From NCBI GenBank assembly GCA_045531955.1, contig JAZSFC010000043.1, positions 1 through 64,000 on the forward strand: 64,000 bases of DNA, written 5' to 3'. The notes beneath the pieces are model-generated. The model did not search any database, had not been told where the DNA came from, and saw only the letters and a list, made by a program, of their open reading frames with translations. Origin of the DNA: SIG299 sp045531955. Its GTDB lineage: Bacteria; Bacillota; Clostridia; Lachnospirales; Lachnospiraceae. Below are positions 15,119-25,343 of this stretch, piece after piece; position 1 is the first letter of the stretch; each line of letters opens with the position of its first letter. Both the position numbers and the translations under genes were made by a program.

Positions 15119-16795
15119 ATGGAAATTTTATGGGTTATTCTGGCTATGATGCTTTTGCTATTTGTGAAAGGCATTTATGATAAAAAGAAAAACAAAGAAC
15201 GTTTGATTATAAAACTTCGAAATGGTTGGGGACGGATATCTGAAGAAGAATATACTGAAGCAAAATTGAATTCCCTGCAGTATTATTATGAGAACAAACG
15301 TAAAGAAAAGAATGAAACGGCATTTTATTTGGATGATATTACCTGGAATGATTTAAACATGACGGAACTGTATTTTATGATTAATAATACAGGCTCTGCT
15401 ATGGGTGAGGAAATTCTTTGGGCGCTCCTGCACGAATTAAAAAAAGAGGAAACGCCGTTACTCGAAAGAGAAGAGGTTATTTCATTTTTTCAAACCAATA
15501 AGGAGGCCCGTCTGAAATTACAGACAGATTTTGCCCTAATCGGAAAAAACAGTAAAATATCTGTGTATGAATATATGGACCGAATGGAAAATGTACGAAG
15601 GGAGTCCAATGTCACTCATTTTTTCGGCATAGCCGGAATTATGGTATCTGTTGTTTTGCTTGCATGCGGTATAGGTATGGCAGGATTGCTTTTAATAGGT
15701 TTCATACTTTTCAATTTACTTACTTATTATAAACGAAAAGGTGAGATAGAATTGTATTATTCTGTGGTTACTCATCTGATCCGCATGTTGGAATATGCAG
15801 AAAAAATTGAAAAAGAGAATATTTCTGAATTAAACACCTATTTCAATGTTTTAAAAGAACATATTTCAGAATTAAGAGCATTTCGTAAAGGAGCGCCTGC
15901 TGTAACACCGCAAAATCCAACCGGTGACATGATGGCATTTTTTCTTGATTACTTCCGGATTTTGTTTCACTCTGATTTGATTCGGTTTAATCAGATGATG
16001 AAGCATTATTTTAAAAACAAAAAACGTATTGTTGAAGTTTTCGAGATTGTTGGTTTTTTAGATGCGATGTGTGCGGTCGCTTCGTTCAGGACATGGCTTG
16101 ATGAATATTGCATTCCTGAATTTACAAAAGAAAAAAAGTTTTTTACAGAGCAGATGTATCATCCGTTTTTAAAGGATCCGGTTCCTGCCACAATACAAAC
16201 AAATAAATCAGTATTAGTTACAGGTTCTAATGCATCCGGAAAATCAACTTTTATTAAAGCAGCCGCATTGAATGCAATTATGGCTCAGACAATTCACACA
16301 GCATGCGCTAAAAACTATCAAACCTCTTTCTTTAAAGTGTTTACCAGCATGGCATTAACAGATAATCTGTTTGGAAATGAAAGCTACTATATTGTGGAAA
16401 TCAAATCGTTAAAACGTATATTAGATGCCATAGAAGATGATGTTCCGGTGCTTTGTTTTGTGGATGAGGTTCTGCGCGGAACCAACACGATAGAACGTAT
16501 TGCGGCATCTTCCAGAATATTGCATTCTGTAGCAAATGCCAATGCTCTGATGTTTGCAGCAACACACGACATCGAATTGACATACATGCTGAAAAAAAGT
16601 TTTGAAAATTATCATTTTGAAGAACAAGTATTAGACAATAAAGTGTTGTTTGATTATCAGCTAAAAAAAGGAAGAGCAACAAGTCAAAATGCCATTGCTC
16701 TTCTCGGAATGTTAGGATATCCGGAAGAAATCATTAAAAATGCAAGGGCAACAGCGGCTCATTTTTTAGATAAAGGAGAATGGGAAACAATATGA
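15119..16795 (+). CDS. Membrane-anchored MutS-like ATPase
   Basis: 558 residues. An N-terminal membrane helix (ILWVILAMMLLLFVKGIY) and a hairpin of two more at about 165-208 come before a MutS core (domain III-like lever and domain V ATPase). Walker A TGSNASGKST is at about 368, Walker B CFVDEVLRGT at about 443, and the signature AATHDIELTYM follows. The mismatch-binding domain (F-x-E) and clamp of true MutS are absent. Related membrane MutS paralogues occur in Clostridia and Bacteroidetes but have no established role. RBS TTGGAGG. The stop overlaps the rnhA start by 4 nt (ATGA). Confidence 0.85.
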   Translation: MEILWVILAMMLLLFVKGIYDKKKNKERLIIKLRNGWGRISEEEYTEAKLNSLQYYYENKRKEKNETAFYLDDITWNDLNMTELYFMINNTGSAMGEEILWALLHELKKEETPLLEREEVISFFQTNKEARLKLQTDFALIGKNSKISVYEYMDRMENVRRESNVTHFFGIAGIMVSVVLLACGIGMAGLLLIGFILFNLLTYYKRKGEIELYYSVVTHLIRMLEYAEKIEKENISELNTYFNVLKEHISELRAFRKGAPAVTPQNPTGDMMAFFLDYFRILFHSDLIRFNQMMKHYFKNKKRIVEVFEIVGFLDAMCAVASFRTWLDEYCIPEFTKEKKFFTEQMYHPFLKDPVPATIQTNKSVLVTGSNASGKSTFIKAAALNAIMAQTIHTACAKNYQTSFFKVFTSMALTDNLFGNESYYIVEIKSLKRILDAIEDDVPVLCFVDEVLRGTNTIERIAASSRILHSVANANALMFAATHDIELTYMLKKSFENYHFEEQVLDNKVLFDYQLKKGRATSQNAIALLGMLGYPEEIIKNARATAAHFLDKGEWETI

Positions 16796-17268
16796 AAGTA
16801 ACAATTTATACGGATGGTTCCGCCAGAGGTAACCCGGATGGACCGGGTGGGTACGGCACTATTTTAAGCTATATTGATAGTAACGGAATCGAACACCTGA
16901 GGGAATACTCCCAAGGCTATAAAAAAACAACCAACAACCGCATGGAGCTTCTGGCAGCTATTGTCGGACTGGAAGCATTGATTAAACCATGTGAGGTAAC
17001 ACTGTATTCTGATTCCCAGTATCTGGTCAAAGCTTTTAATGAAAACTGGCTGGAAGGCTGGATAAAAAAAGGCTGGAAACGCGGTAAAAACGAACCGGTA
17101 AAGAATGTAGACTTATGGAAACGTCTTCTTCGTGCTATGGAACCGCATCGTGTAGAGTTTGTTTGGGTAAAAGGACATGCCGGTCATCCGCAGAATGAAC
17201 GTTGTGATGTTTTGGCAACAACCGCTGCCGATTCGGATGACTTATTAGAGGACGTAACAGAAGAATAG
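16792..17268 (+). CDS. rnhA: Ribonuclease HI
   Basis: 158 residues. It degrades RNA in RNA-DNA hybrids. Catalytic carboxylates: Asp in IYTDGSARGNPDGPGG, Glu in NNRMELLAAI, Asp in LYSDSQYLV and Asp in ERCDVLATTAA; the basic handle is GWIKKGWKRGKNEPVKN. ATG 16780 is only 2 nt from the AAAGGAGA, so the start at 16792, which overlaps the previous stop, is preferred; 16780 would add four residues. Confidence 0.95.
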   Translation: MKVTIYTDGSARGNPDGPGGYGTILSYIDSNGIEHLREYSQGYKKTTNNRMELLAAIVGLEALIKPCEVTLYSDSQYLVKAFNENWLEGWIKKGWKRGKNEPVKNVDLWKRLLRAMEPHRVEFVWVKGHAGHPQNERCDVLATTAADSDDLLEDVTEE

Positions 17269-17306
17269 AACGATTTCAAATTACAGAAAGCTTGAGGGAA
17301 AAAATC

Positions 17307-19952
17307 ATGGCAGAATATACTCCAATGATGATGCAGTATCTTGAAACAAAGGAACAGTATAAGGATTGTATTTTGTTTTATCGTCTTGGCGATTTTTATG
17401 AAATGTTTTTTGAAGATGCTATTACGGTGTCCAGGGAATTAGAACTTACTTTGACCGGAAAAAGCTGTGGTCAGGAAGAACGTGCACCAATGTGTGGTAT
17501 TCCGTATCATGCAGTGGACGGATATTTAAACCGATTAATCAACAAGGGTTACCGTGTAGCCATTTGCGAACAGGTAGAAGATCCCAAAGCAGCAAAAGGT
17601 CTGGTCAAACGTGAAGTAACCCGTATCGTAACTCCGGGTACCAATTTAAATACCCAGGCTATGGACGAAACAAAAAACAACTATCTGATGGGAATTACTT
17701 ATATGGATAGTTTCTTTGGCGTGTCCACCGTAGATGTTACCACCGGTGACTATTATGTCACCCAGGTGGAAGAACTTCGTCAGGCCATGGACGAAATAAT
17801 CAAATTTTCTCCGTCTGAATTGGTGTATAATTCCACTTTGGAATTATCCGGTATGGATTTATCTGATTTGAAAAATCGTTTAAATATTGCTTTGACACCG
17901 CTTGCTGACTGGTATTTTGATGAAGAAGTCTGCGAAAAAGAATTAAAACAGCATTTTAAAGTAGGAACTTTGGATGGGCTTGGTTTAAAAGATTTTGAAA
18001 TCGGTACCATTGCAGCAGGCTCTGTTCTTCGCTATTTGTATGAAACACAAAAGAGTTCTTTAAGTCATATTACAAGACTTCTTACCTATGTACCGGGCAA
18101 ATACATGGTAATTGACAGCTCTACCAGAAGAAATCTGGAACTGACGGAAACCTTACGGGAAAAGCAAAAGAGAGGCTCCCTGCTTTGGGTGCTGGATAAA
18201 ACGAAAACAGCCATGGGTGCCAGAATGCTTCGCAGTTTTATTGAGCAGCCATTAATTAAAAAACAGGATATTGAAGAACGTCTTGATGCCATTGAAGAAT
18301 TAAACCGGCATGTCATCACCAGAGAAGAGATGCGGGAATATTTGGACGCTATATATGATTTAGAGCGCTTAATGGGCCGTGTCAGTTATAAATCTGCTAA
18401 TCCGAGGGATTTAATTGCTTTGATGAATTCACTGCAGATGTTGCCGCATATCCGGACACTACTGGCTGAATTTACTTCTTCAGAATGGACACAAATTTTT
18501 GAAGATATTGATCCTTTACAGGATATAGAAAGTCTGATTGAGGCAGCCATTGATCCGGAACCGCCGCTTACCATCAAAGAAGGAGGCATTATAAAAACGG
18601 GCTATAACGAAGAGGTAGACCGTTTACGTCTTGCTAAAACAGAAGGTAAGCACTGGCTTGCTAATTTAGAAGCCGAAGAACGGGAACGAACCGGCATTAA
18701 GAATTTAAAAATCAAATTTAACCGTGTATTTGGTTATTATTTGGAAGTTACTAATTCTTATAAGGATTTGGTGCCTCAGGAATGGATCCGTAAACAGACG
18801 CTTGCCAATGCAGAACGCTATACTACACCGGAACTGAAGAAAATGGAAGAAGATATTCTCGGTGCGGAGGATAAGTTGTTTTCTTTAGAATATGATTTAT
18901 TTACGGAAATCCGTGAAAAAATTGCGGATGAAGTACTTCGTATTCAGCAAACTGCAAAAGCAGTGGCAAAGGCAGATGCTTATGTATCCTTGGCGTTGGT
19001 TGCGGAACGAAACCGTTATGTCCGTCCGTCTATCAACGAAAACGGTGTTATTAGTATTAAAAACGGACGTCATCCTGTTGTGGAACAGATGATTCCAAAC
19101 GATATGTTTGTAGAAAATGACACCTATCTGGATAATGAAAATAACAGGATTTCTATTATTACCGGACCGAATATGGCGGGTAAATCCACTTATATGCGTC
19201 AGACTGCTTTGATTGTGTTAATGGCGCAGGTAGGAAGCTTTGTTCCGGCAGAAAGTGCTGAAATCGGTATTGTGGACCGTATTTTTACCCGTGTGGGTGC
19301 ATCGGATGACCTTGCCTCCGGACAAAGTACCTTTATGGTAGAAATGACGGAAGTAGCCAATATCTTGCGAAACGCTACCAGAAACAGTCTGCTTATTTTG
19401 GACGAAATCGGTCGCGGTACCAGTACTTATGATGGTCTTTCCATTGCCTGGGCAGTGGTGGAACATATTGCGGATGCAAAGAAACTTGGAGCAAAAACCT
19501 TATTTGCAACCCATTACCATGAGCTTACCGAGCTGGAAGGCCGCTTAAACAGCGTAAACAACTATTGTATCGCTGTGAAAGAGCAGGGAGAGGATATTAT
19601 TTTCCTGCGCAAAATTATCAAAGGCGGAGCCGATAAGAGTTACGGTATTCAGGTAGCAAAGCTTGCCGGGGTACCGGAGGACGTATTAAAGCGTGCCTAC
19701 GAAATTGCAGACCAGCTGACGGAAAATGATATTAATGCTTCGAATATTTCGTTTGCTGAAAAAAAAGAAAAGGTAATAAACGTAAAGAAGTCAGGAAAAA
19801 CCGAAACACCGGGACAATTAAGTTTGTTTGGAGTGCCATCGGATGATTATTCTGAGGTAATTGAAGCGTTAAAGGGTATTGATATTTCACAGATGACACC
19901 AATGAGTGCCATGAATAAGTTGTACGAGCTTCAGGAAATGTTGAAACAGTAA
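17307..19952 (+). CDS. mutS: DNA mismatch repair protein MutS
   Basis: 881 residues, full-length MutS1. The mismatch-recognition motif F-Y-E lies in RLGDFYEMFFEDA near the N-terminus. The ATPase has GPNMAGKSTYMRQ (Walker A, about 618), LLILDEIGRGTSTYDG (Walker B) and FATHYHELTELE. The C-terminal part has GQLSLFG, near the beta-clamp-binding site. TTG 17292 overlaps the TGAGGGA RBS, so ATG 17307 (MAEYTPMMMQYLETK) is used. Followed 18 nt later by mutL. Confidence 0.98.
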   Translation: MAEYTPMMMQYLETKEQYKDCILFYRLGDFYEMFFEDAITVSRELELTLTGKSCGQEERAPMCGIPYHAVDGYLNRLINKGYRVAICEQVEDPKAAKGLVKREVTRIVTPGTNLNTQAMDETKNNYLMGITYMDSFFGVSTVDVTTGDYYVTQVEELRQAMDEIIKFSPSELVYNSTLELSGMDLSDLKNRLNIALTPLADWYFDEEVCEKELKQHFKVGTLDGLGLKDFEIGTIAAGSVLRYLYETQKSSLSHITRLLTYVPGKYMVIDSSTRRNLELTETLREKQKRGSLLWVLDKTKTAMGARMLRSFIEQPLIKKQDIEERLDAIEELNRHVITREEMREYLDAIYDLERLMGRVSYKSANPRDLIALMNSLQMLPHIRTLLAEFTSSEWTQIFEDIDPLQDIESLIEAAIDPEPPLTIKEGGIIKTGYNEEVDRLRLAKTEGKHWLANLEAEERERTGIKNLKIKFNRVFGYYLEVTNSYKDLVPQEWIRKQTLANAERYTTPELKKMEEDILGAEDKLFSLEYDLFTEIREKIADEVLRIQQTAKAVAKADAYVSLALVAERNRYVRPSINENGVISIKNGRHPVVEQMIPNDMFVENDTYLDNENNRISIITGPNMAGKSTYMRQTALIVLMAQVGSFVPAESAEIGIVDRIFTRVGASDDLASGQSTFMVEMTEVANILRNATRNSLLILDEIGRGTSTYDGLSIAWAVVEHIADAKKLGAKTLFATHYHELTELEGRLNSVNNYCIAVKEQGEDIIFLRKIIKGGADKSYGIQVAKLAGVPEDVLKRAYEIADQLTENDINASNISFAEKKEKVINVKKSGKTETPGQLSLFGVPSDDYSEVIEALKGIDISQMTPMSAMNKLYELQEMLKQ

Positions 19953-19970
19953 TAAAGAAAGAGGAACCTT

Positions 19971-21950
19971 ATGGGCATTATTAATGTTTTAGATCAGGCA
20001 ACCATAAATCAAATAGCGGCAGGTGAAGTGGTGGAGCGTCCTGCATCCGTAGCCAAAGAATTAGTGGAAAACGCCATTGATGCAGGTGCAACTGCAGTTA
20101 CGGTGGAAATTAAAGAGGGAGGTATCTCTTTGCTTCGTGTAACCGATAATGGCTGCGGTATGGAAAAGGACGACATACGTACTGCATTTTTACGTCATGC
20201 TACCAGCAAAATAAAAACCGCACTGGATTTAATCACGGTCGGTAGTCTTGGCTTCCGTGGTGAAGCTCTGTCCAGTATCAGTGCCGTTGCCCAGGTGGAA
20301 TTACTGACTAAAACAAAAGATGCTTTCGTAGGTTCCCGTTATGTTATCGAAGGCGGTGAAGAAAAAGCCTTTGAAGAAGCCGGTTGTCCTTCCGGAACTA
20401 CCTTTTTGGTAAGAAATCTGTTTTATAATGTTCCTGCCAGAAAAAAGTTTTTAAAAACTGCCATGACAGAAGGCGGATATATCAATGAATTGATGGAACG
20501 CATGGCACTGTCCCGTCCGGATATATCCTTTAAGTATATGAATAGCGGTAAAACCGTGCTTCATACCACCGGTGGTAATGAGTTAAAGGATATCATTTAT
20601 CATATCTTTGGCAGGGATATTGCCATGTCGGTGCTTCCTGTAAAATATCCAAAAGATGAGTTTGGAATAGAAATATCCGGTTATATCGGAAAACCGGTGA
20701 TTGCCAGAGGAAACCGTACTCAAGAAAACTATTTTATCAACGGCAGATATATTAAATGTGCCATTATTAACCGTGCCATAGAAGATGCTTATAAATCCTA
20801 TATGATGGGGCATAAATATCCGTTTACGTCAATTCATATTACGGTACCGCCGGAATTTATCGATGTCAATGTGCATCCTGCAAAAATGGAATTGCGATTT
20901 TCTAATAATGAAGCAATTTATCATGCTATATATCAGGTAATCCAGGATACCTTATCCGGTAAAAATATGATTGTTCCGGTGTCACTTTCTGAAAAAGAGG
21001 ACAAGCAGGAGCAAAAACGAGAGGTTTTGCAACAACAGAAAGTATCCGTACCGGAACCCTTTGAAGTAAAGAGAAGGGAACAATTAATCCATTCTGCAGA
21101 GCAACCTAAAGCTACTACAGAACAGAAAATGCAGATTTTATATGATGTGGTAAAGGAAAACCGTGAAAATGTACCGGAAAATAAAGCGTCTGTATTTTTA
21201 AAAGAAGAAAAAACGGAGTATCATGCAGAACCCGGTATTCAAATAATCCCGGAAATCTCGCAGTCTACAAGTGTAGATTCGCATATGCAAAAGGAAAGTG
21301 AAACAAAATCCGAGCCGGTAAAGCCGGAGCAAATTTCTCTTCCTGCAGATTTACTTGCCAAGGACAACCACAAGGATTTCACCCTAATCGGTCAATTATT
21401 TGCTACCTATTGGCTCATTGAAATGGAGGAGCAGCTGTTTATCATCGATCAGCATGCAGCTCACGAAAAAGTATTGTTTGAACGCACCATGGAAAAACTC
21501 CGCAAGCAGGAAGAGGTGCTTAGTCAAAGTATAATGCCTCCGATGATACTTTCCCTTACCATGCGGGAAGCAGAATGCTTAAAGAAAAATTTAAATGTTT
21601 TTGAACGCCTCGGATTCGGCATAGAAGAATTTGGCGGTTTGGAATTTAAAATAACGGAAATTCCGGCAGATATGGTATCAGTAGATAGTAAAGAACTGCT
21701 GACGGAAGTATTAAACACATTACTTTCTGAGCGTGAATTTAAGAATGCTGATGTCTTATTAGAAAAAGTGGCATCCTTATCTTGTAAAGCTGCCGTAAAA
21801 GGAAATCACCGGATGTCGGAAGCAGAAGCAAGGCAGTTGATTTCTGATATGTTGACCTTAGAAAACCCTTATCATTGCCCGCACGGCAGACCAACTACAA
21901 TTTCCATGTCTAAATATGAACTGGAACGTAAGTTTAAAAGAATTGTGTAA
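19971..21950 (+). CDS. mutL: DNA mismatch repair endonuclease MutL
   Basis: 659 residues. The N-terminal GHKL ATPase carries IAAGEVVERPASVAKELVEN, DNGCGM, ATSKI and GFRGEALSSI. A charged, Gln/Glu-rich linker spans about residues 345-450. The C-terminal dimer/endonuclease domain has the metal motif DQHAAHEKVLFE (DQHA-x2-E-x4-E), SLSCKAAVKGN and CPHGRPTTI. It is therefore a nicking-type MutL, as expected in bacteria lacking MutH. Confidence 0.98.
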   Translation: MGIINVLDQATINQIAAGEVVERPASVAKELVENAIDAGATAVTVEIKEGGISLLRVTDNGCGMEKDDIRTAFLRHATSKIKTALDLITVGSLGFRGEALSSISAVAQVELLTKTKDAFVGSRYVIEGGEEKAFEEAGCPSGTTFLVRNLFYNVPARKKFLKTAMTEGGYINELMERMALSRPDISFKYMNSGKTVLHTTGGNELKDIIYHIFGRDIAMSVLPVKYPKDEFGIEISGYIGKPVIARGNRTQENYFINGRYIKCAIINRAIEDAYKSYMMGHKYPFTSIHITVPPEFIDVNVHPAKMELRFSNNEAIYHAIYQVIQDTLSGKNMIVPVSLSEKEDKQEQKREVLQQQKVSVPEPFEVKRREQLIHSAEQPKATTEQKMQILYDVVKENRENVPENKASVFLKEEKTEYHAEPGIQIIPEISQSTSVDSHMQKESETKSEPVKPEQISLPADLLAKDNHKDFTLIGQLFATYWLIEMEEQLFIIDQHAAHEKVLFERTMEKLRKQEEVLSQSIMPPMILSLTMREAECLKKNLNVFERLGFGIEEFGGLEFKITEIPADMVSVDSKELLTEVLNTLLSEREFKNADVLLEKVASLSCKAAVKGNHRMSEAEARQLISDMLTLENPYHCPHGRPTTISMSKYELERKFKRIV

Positions 21951-21976
21951 ATTATTTAAAGGGAGCAGATATATTT

Positions 21977-22927
21977 ATGAAACCACCTTTAATTATTCTC
22001 ACCGGACCTACCGCAGTGGGAAAAACCAAGCTTTCCATTGATTTGGCGAAAGCGGTAAACGGGGAAATTATTTCCGCGGATTCCATGCAGGTATATAAGA
22101 AAATGACTGTCGGAACAGCAAAGATTTTACCGGAAGAAATGCAGGGAGTTCCGCATCATTTGATAGATGTTCTGGAACCTTATGAGGATTTTAATGTTGT
22201 TTTATTTGCAAAACTTGCAAAAGAGGCAATAAATCATTGCTATGCAAACGGGAAAATTCCGATTTTGGCCGGGGGCACAGGATTTTATATCCAGGCAGTC
22301 CTTTATGATATTGATTTTACGGAAAATGACGATGATAAATCCTATCGTGAAGAATTAGAACGCATTGCTTCGAAAGAAGGCGTCGAAATGCTTCATAAAC
22401 GGTTACGGGAAGTAGATGCAAAGGCTGCAGATGAAATCCATCCAAACAATGTAAAGCGGGTGATACGTGCGCTGGAATTTTATGAAAAAAGCGGCGGACA
22501 GAAGATTTCCGAACACAATGAGGAGCAAAAACAGAAGGAATCTCCTTATAACTTTGCCTATTTTGTATTAAATGATGACCGTTCAACTGTTTATGAGCGA
22601 ATTGATAAACGTGTGGATATGATGATTAATCAGGGGCTTGTAAACGAAGTAAAAGCATTGCTTGAGGATGGAATATCTCCTGATGCAGTTTCTATGCAGG
22701 GACTCGGCTATAAAGAAGTTGTAGCTTATTTAAAAGGAGAATGTACGTTAGAGGAAGCGGTTTATATTTTAAAACGTGATACCAGACACTTTGCAAAACG
22801 GCAGATTACTTGGTTTAAACGTGAGCATGATGTAATTTGGCTGAATCGTCCTGAGTTTGAAGGGTCAGATAATAAAATTCTGGAAACAATGTTAAAAATA
22901 TTGAAAGAAAAAGAAATTAACCTATAA
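21977..22927 (+). CDS. miaA: tRNA dimethylallyltransferase MiaA
   Basis: 316 residues. It transfers dimethylallyl to N6 of A37 in tRNAs reading UNN codons. P-loop GPTAVGKTKLS; SADSMQVYKKMTVGTAK; GVPHHLIDVLEP; AGGTGFYIQAVLYD; and GLGYKEVVAYL are all conserved. RBS AAAGGGAG. mutS-mutL-miaA is a very common order. Confidence 0.97.
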   Translation: MKPPLIILTGPTAVGKTKLSIDLAKAVNGEIISADSMQVYKKMTVGTAKILPEEMQGVPHHLIDVLEPYEDFNVVLFAKLAKEAINHCYANGKIPILAGGTGFYIQAVLYDIDFTENDDDKSYREELERIASKEGVEMLHKRLREVDAKAADEIHPNNVKRVIRALEFYEKSGGQKISEHNEEQKQKESPYNFAYFVLNDDRSTVYERIDKRVDMMINQGLVNEVKALLEDGISPDAVSMQGLGYKEVVAYLKGECTLEEAVYILKRDTRHFAKRQITWFKREHDVIWLNRPEFEGSDNKILETMLKILKEKEINL

Positions 22928-22947
22928 AAGGAGTCTTAAGAGAATAT

Positions 22948-24234
22948 ATGAATACAGAATTATTTCAGATGTATCGTCGATTAAACCTGTCAGACAACGT
23001 GTTACATTATTGTGGGAAAATCGAGGAAAATTTAAAAGAACGTTTTGAACTGATTGACCAAATCGCAGAATATAACCAGATGAAAGTAATTGCTGCTATG
23101 CAGAAAAATCAGCTGAGTGACATTCATTTTGCAGCCACAACAGGATACGGCTATAACGATATTGGTCGTGATGTGTTAGAAGCTGTTTATGCAGATATTT
23201 TCAAATGCGAGGCTGCGCTGGTTCGTCCGTCGTTAACCTGCGGCACTCATGCACTTACGGTTGCCCTTGCGGCAAATACCCGCCCGGGAGATGAGATTTT
23301 ATCTCCGGTAGGAAAGCCTTATGATACATTGGAAGGAGTAATCGGCATCAATCCGACCCCGGCTTCTTTGGCAGAATACGGTATCAGCTACCGGCAGGTA
23401 GACTTACTTGAGGATGGAAGTTTCGACTACGAAGGCATCCGTGCGGCCATCAATGATAAAACCAAACTTGTAACCATACAGCGTTCCAAAGGCTATCAAA
23501 CAAGACCAACCCTTTCTGTAGAGCAGATTGGGGAATTGATTTCTTTTATCAAGGCAATCAAACCTGAAGTAATCTGCATGGTAGACAACTGCTATGGTGA
23601 ATTTGTTCAAACTACAGAACCAAGTGAAGTTGGTGCAGACCTTTGTGTCGGTTCATTAATTAAAAATCCGGGTGGTGGCCTTGCACCGATTGGTGGTTAT
23701 ATTGTCGGAAAAGAAGAATATGTAGAACAATGTGCATATCGTCTGACCGCACCGGGACTTGGCCGCGAAGTTGGAGCAACTCTTGGCTTAAACCAGCAGT
23801 TTTTTCAGGGATTATTTCTGGCCCCTATGGTTGTTGCAGGCGCATTAAAAGGTGCAATCTTTGCTGCAAATATTTATGAATCCTTTGGTTATCCGGTCAT
23901 CCCAAACGGTAGTGAACCTAGATATGATATTATTCAGGCGGTTACCTTAAAAAGTCCGGAAGCAGTGATTGCATTCTGTCAGGGAATTCAGGCTGCTGCA
24001 CCGGTTGACAGTCATGTAACACCGGAACCTTGGCCGATGCCGGGATACCATTCCGATGTAATTATGGCAGCCGGAGCATTTGTACAGGGTTCTTCTATAG
24101 AACTTTCCGCTGATGCACCGATTCAACCGCCTTATGCTGTATATTTTCAGGGCGGACTTACCTGGTACCATGCAAAGCTTGGTATTATGATGTCAGTACA
24201 AAAACTGAAAGAAGCAGGGTTGCTTAATATTTAG
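22948..24234 (+). CDS. Methionine gamma-lyase/aluminium-resistance family PLP enzyme (YnbB-like)
   Basis: 428 residues, a Cys/Met-metabolism-type PLP enzyme usually annotated as aluminium resistance protein or methionine gamma-lyase family. HFAATTGYGYNDIGRDVLE is near the N-terminus, and RPSLTCGTHALTVALAANTR is cofactor-binding. MVDNCYGEF carries the Asp that contacts the pyridine nitrogen, and SLIKNPGGGLAPIGGYIVG the probable Schiff-base Lys. It sits directly after miaA, as in many Firmicutes (in Bacillus, near hfq and glnR). The in vivo substrate is uncertain. The RBS AAAGGAG is 14 nt from ATG, slightly long. Confidence 0.9.
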   Translation: MNTELFQMYRRLNLSDNVLHYCGKIEENLKERFELIDQIAEYNQMKVIAAMQKNQLSDIHFAATTGYGYNDIGRDVLEAVYADIFKCEAALVRPSLTCGTHALTVALAANTRPGDEILSPVGKPYDTLEGVIGINPTPASLAEYGISYRQVDLLEDGSFDYEGIRAAINDKTKLVTIQRSKGYQTRPTLSVEQIGELISFIKAIKPEVICMVDNCYGEFVQTTEPSEVGADLCVGSLIKNPGGGLAPIGGYIVGKEEYVEQCAYRLTAPGLGREVGATLGLNQQFFQGLFLAPMVVAGALKGAIFAANIYESFGYPVIPNGSEPRYDIIQAVTLKSPEAVIAFCQGIQAAAPVDSHVTPEPWPMPGYHSDVIMAAGAFVQGSSIELSADAPIQPPYAVYFQGGLTWYHAKLGIMMSVQKLKEAGLLNI

Positions 24235-24249
24235 CATGGGAGGATTACT

Positions 24250-24510
24250 ATGAAAAGAGAATCACTTGTTTTGTTATTACTAATGTTGGCCGGAGTAGTT
24301 CTAGGAGGATTTCTTGGCTATCTTGCAAAGGATGTTTCGTGGCTTTCCTGGTTAAACTACGGACAAACTTTTGGGTTTACCGGAGCAAACGGTTCTGCAA
24401 TGGTTCTTGACCTTGGAGTATTAACTCTTCAATTTGGCCTTCAGATTAAAATTACCATCGCCAGCATCCTTGGTATCGTAGTTGCATTTTTCCTGTATCG
24501 TAAACTGTAA
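24250..24510 (+). CDS. DUF4321 small membrane protein
   Basis: 86 residues: an N-terminal membrane helix (LVLLLLMLAGVVLGGFLGYL), a short loop, and a second helix (ITIASILGIVVAFFLY). The VLDLGVLTLQFGLQIKI segment before helix 2 is typical of DUF4321. It occurs next to radC-mreB in many Clostridia; function unknown. RBS GGGAGGAT. The end lies 46 nt before the radC start. Confidence 0.85.
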   Translation: MKRESLVLLLLMLAGVVLGGFLGYLAKDVSWLSWLNYGQTFGFTGANGSAMVLDLGVLTLQFGLQIKITIASILGIVVAFFLYRKL

Positions 24511-24556
24511 GTTTATATTTTTCTTCGTTTTGGGAGAGGCGGAGAAAGAAGGATTA

Positions 24557-25258
24557 ATGAACAAAAAAATTACAATGAAAGAACTGCCGATATCCGAACA
24601 GCCGTATGAAAAAGCAGAAGCAGAAGGCGCGGAGCATCTTTCGGATAAAGAATTATTAACCATTCTTATCCGTACCGGAACAAAACAGGAACGTGCAGAT
24701 CAAATTGCATTAAACATATTGGAGTTTTGCGGCAAGGACGGTCTTCAGGCGCTGTGGAGCTTTGATATGGAGCAGTTGAAAAAATTACCCGGAATCGGCA
24801 GGGTAAAGGCAATCCAGTTAGTCTGCGTATGTGAACTGGCAAAAAGAATTGCAAGGGGGAAACGACTTTTCGGAACAAAAATTACTTCTCCGGAGGATGT
24901 GGTATCCTACTATAATATGCAATTAAAGTATTATCAGAAAGAATGTCTGATTTTAATAATATTAGACAGTAAAAACCGTATTCTTTCAGATGAAGTTTTG
25001 TCCGTAGGATCGTTACATGCATCCATTGCTGAACCGAGGGAAATATTTCTCGCAGCTTTAAAGAAAAACGGTTCCTCTGTTATATTACTTCATAATCATC
25101 CGAGTGGGGATCCTACTCCAAGCCGAGACGATATTTTAACAACCGAGCGTATACAAAAAGCCGGCGGTTTACTTGGAATTCCGTTAAATGATCACATTAT
25201 TATCGGACAGAATACTTATATAAGTCTGAAAGGAGAAGGATATTTGAAATTTGAATGA
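24557..25258 (+). CDS. radC: RadC family JAB1/MPN-domain protein
   Basis: 233 residues. The N-terminal helix-hairpin-helix (KLPGIGRVKAIQLVCVCEL) is followed by a JAMM metalloprotease-like domain with LLHNHPSGDPTPSRDD (HxH...D) near residue 185. The name is historical; a repair role has been questioned and the function is unknown. A longer frame opens at 24482, but AAGAAGGATTA before ATG 24557 sets the start. It comes just before mreB, the common Firmicutes arrangement. Confidence 0.93.
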   Translation: MNKKITMKELPISEQPYEKAEAEGAEHLSDKELLTILIRTGTKQERADQIALNILEFCGKDGLQALWSFDMEQLKKLPGIGRVKAIQLVCVCELAKRIARGKRLFGTKITSPEDVVSYYNMQLKYYQKECLILIILDSKNRILSDEVLSVGSLHASIAEPREIFLAALKKNGSSVILLHNHPSGDPTPSRDDILTTERIQKAGGLLGIPLNDHIIIGQNTYISLKGEGYLKFE

Positions 25259-25273
25259 TTTTTTATTCTCTGA

Positions 25274-25302
25274 TTGAAAATGGAGATAAAAAGTGGTACA
25301 AT
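25274..25302 (+). promoter_or_regulatory. SigA-type promoter for the mre-min operon
   Basis: TTGAAA (25274-25279), 17 nt, TACAAT (25297-25302), about 40 nt before mreB. Confidence 0.75.
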
Positions 25303-25343
25303 AAAGTGATAGACTAGAAATATTATTGAAAGGGGTAATTATC

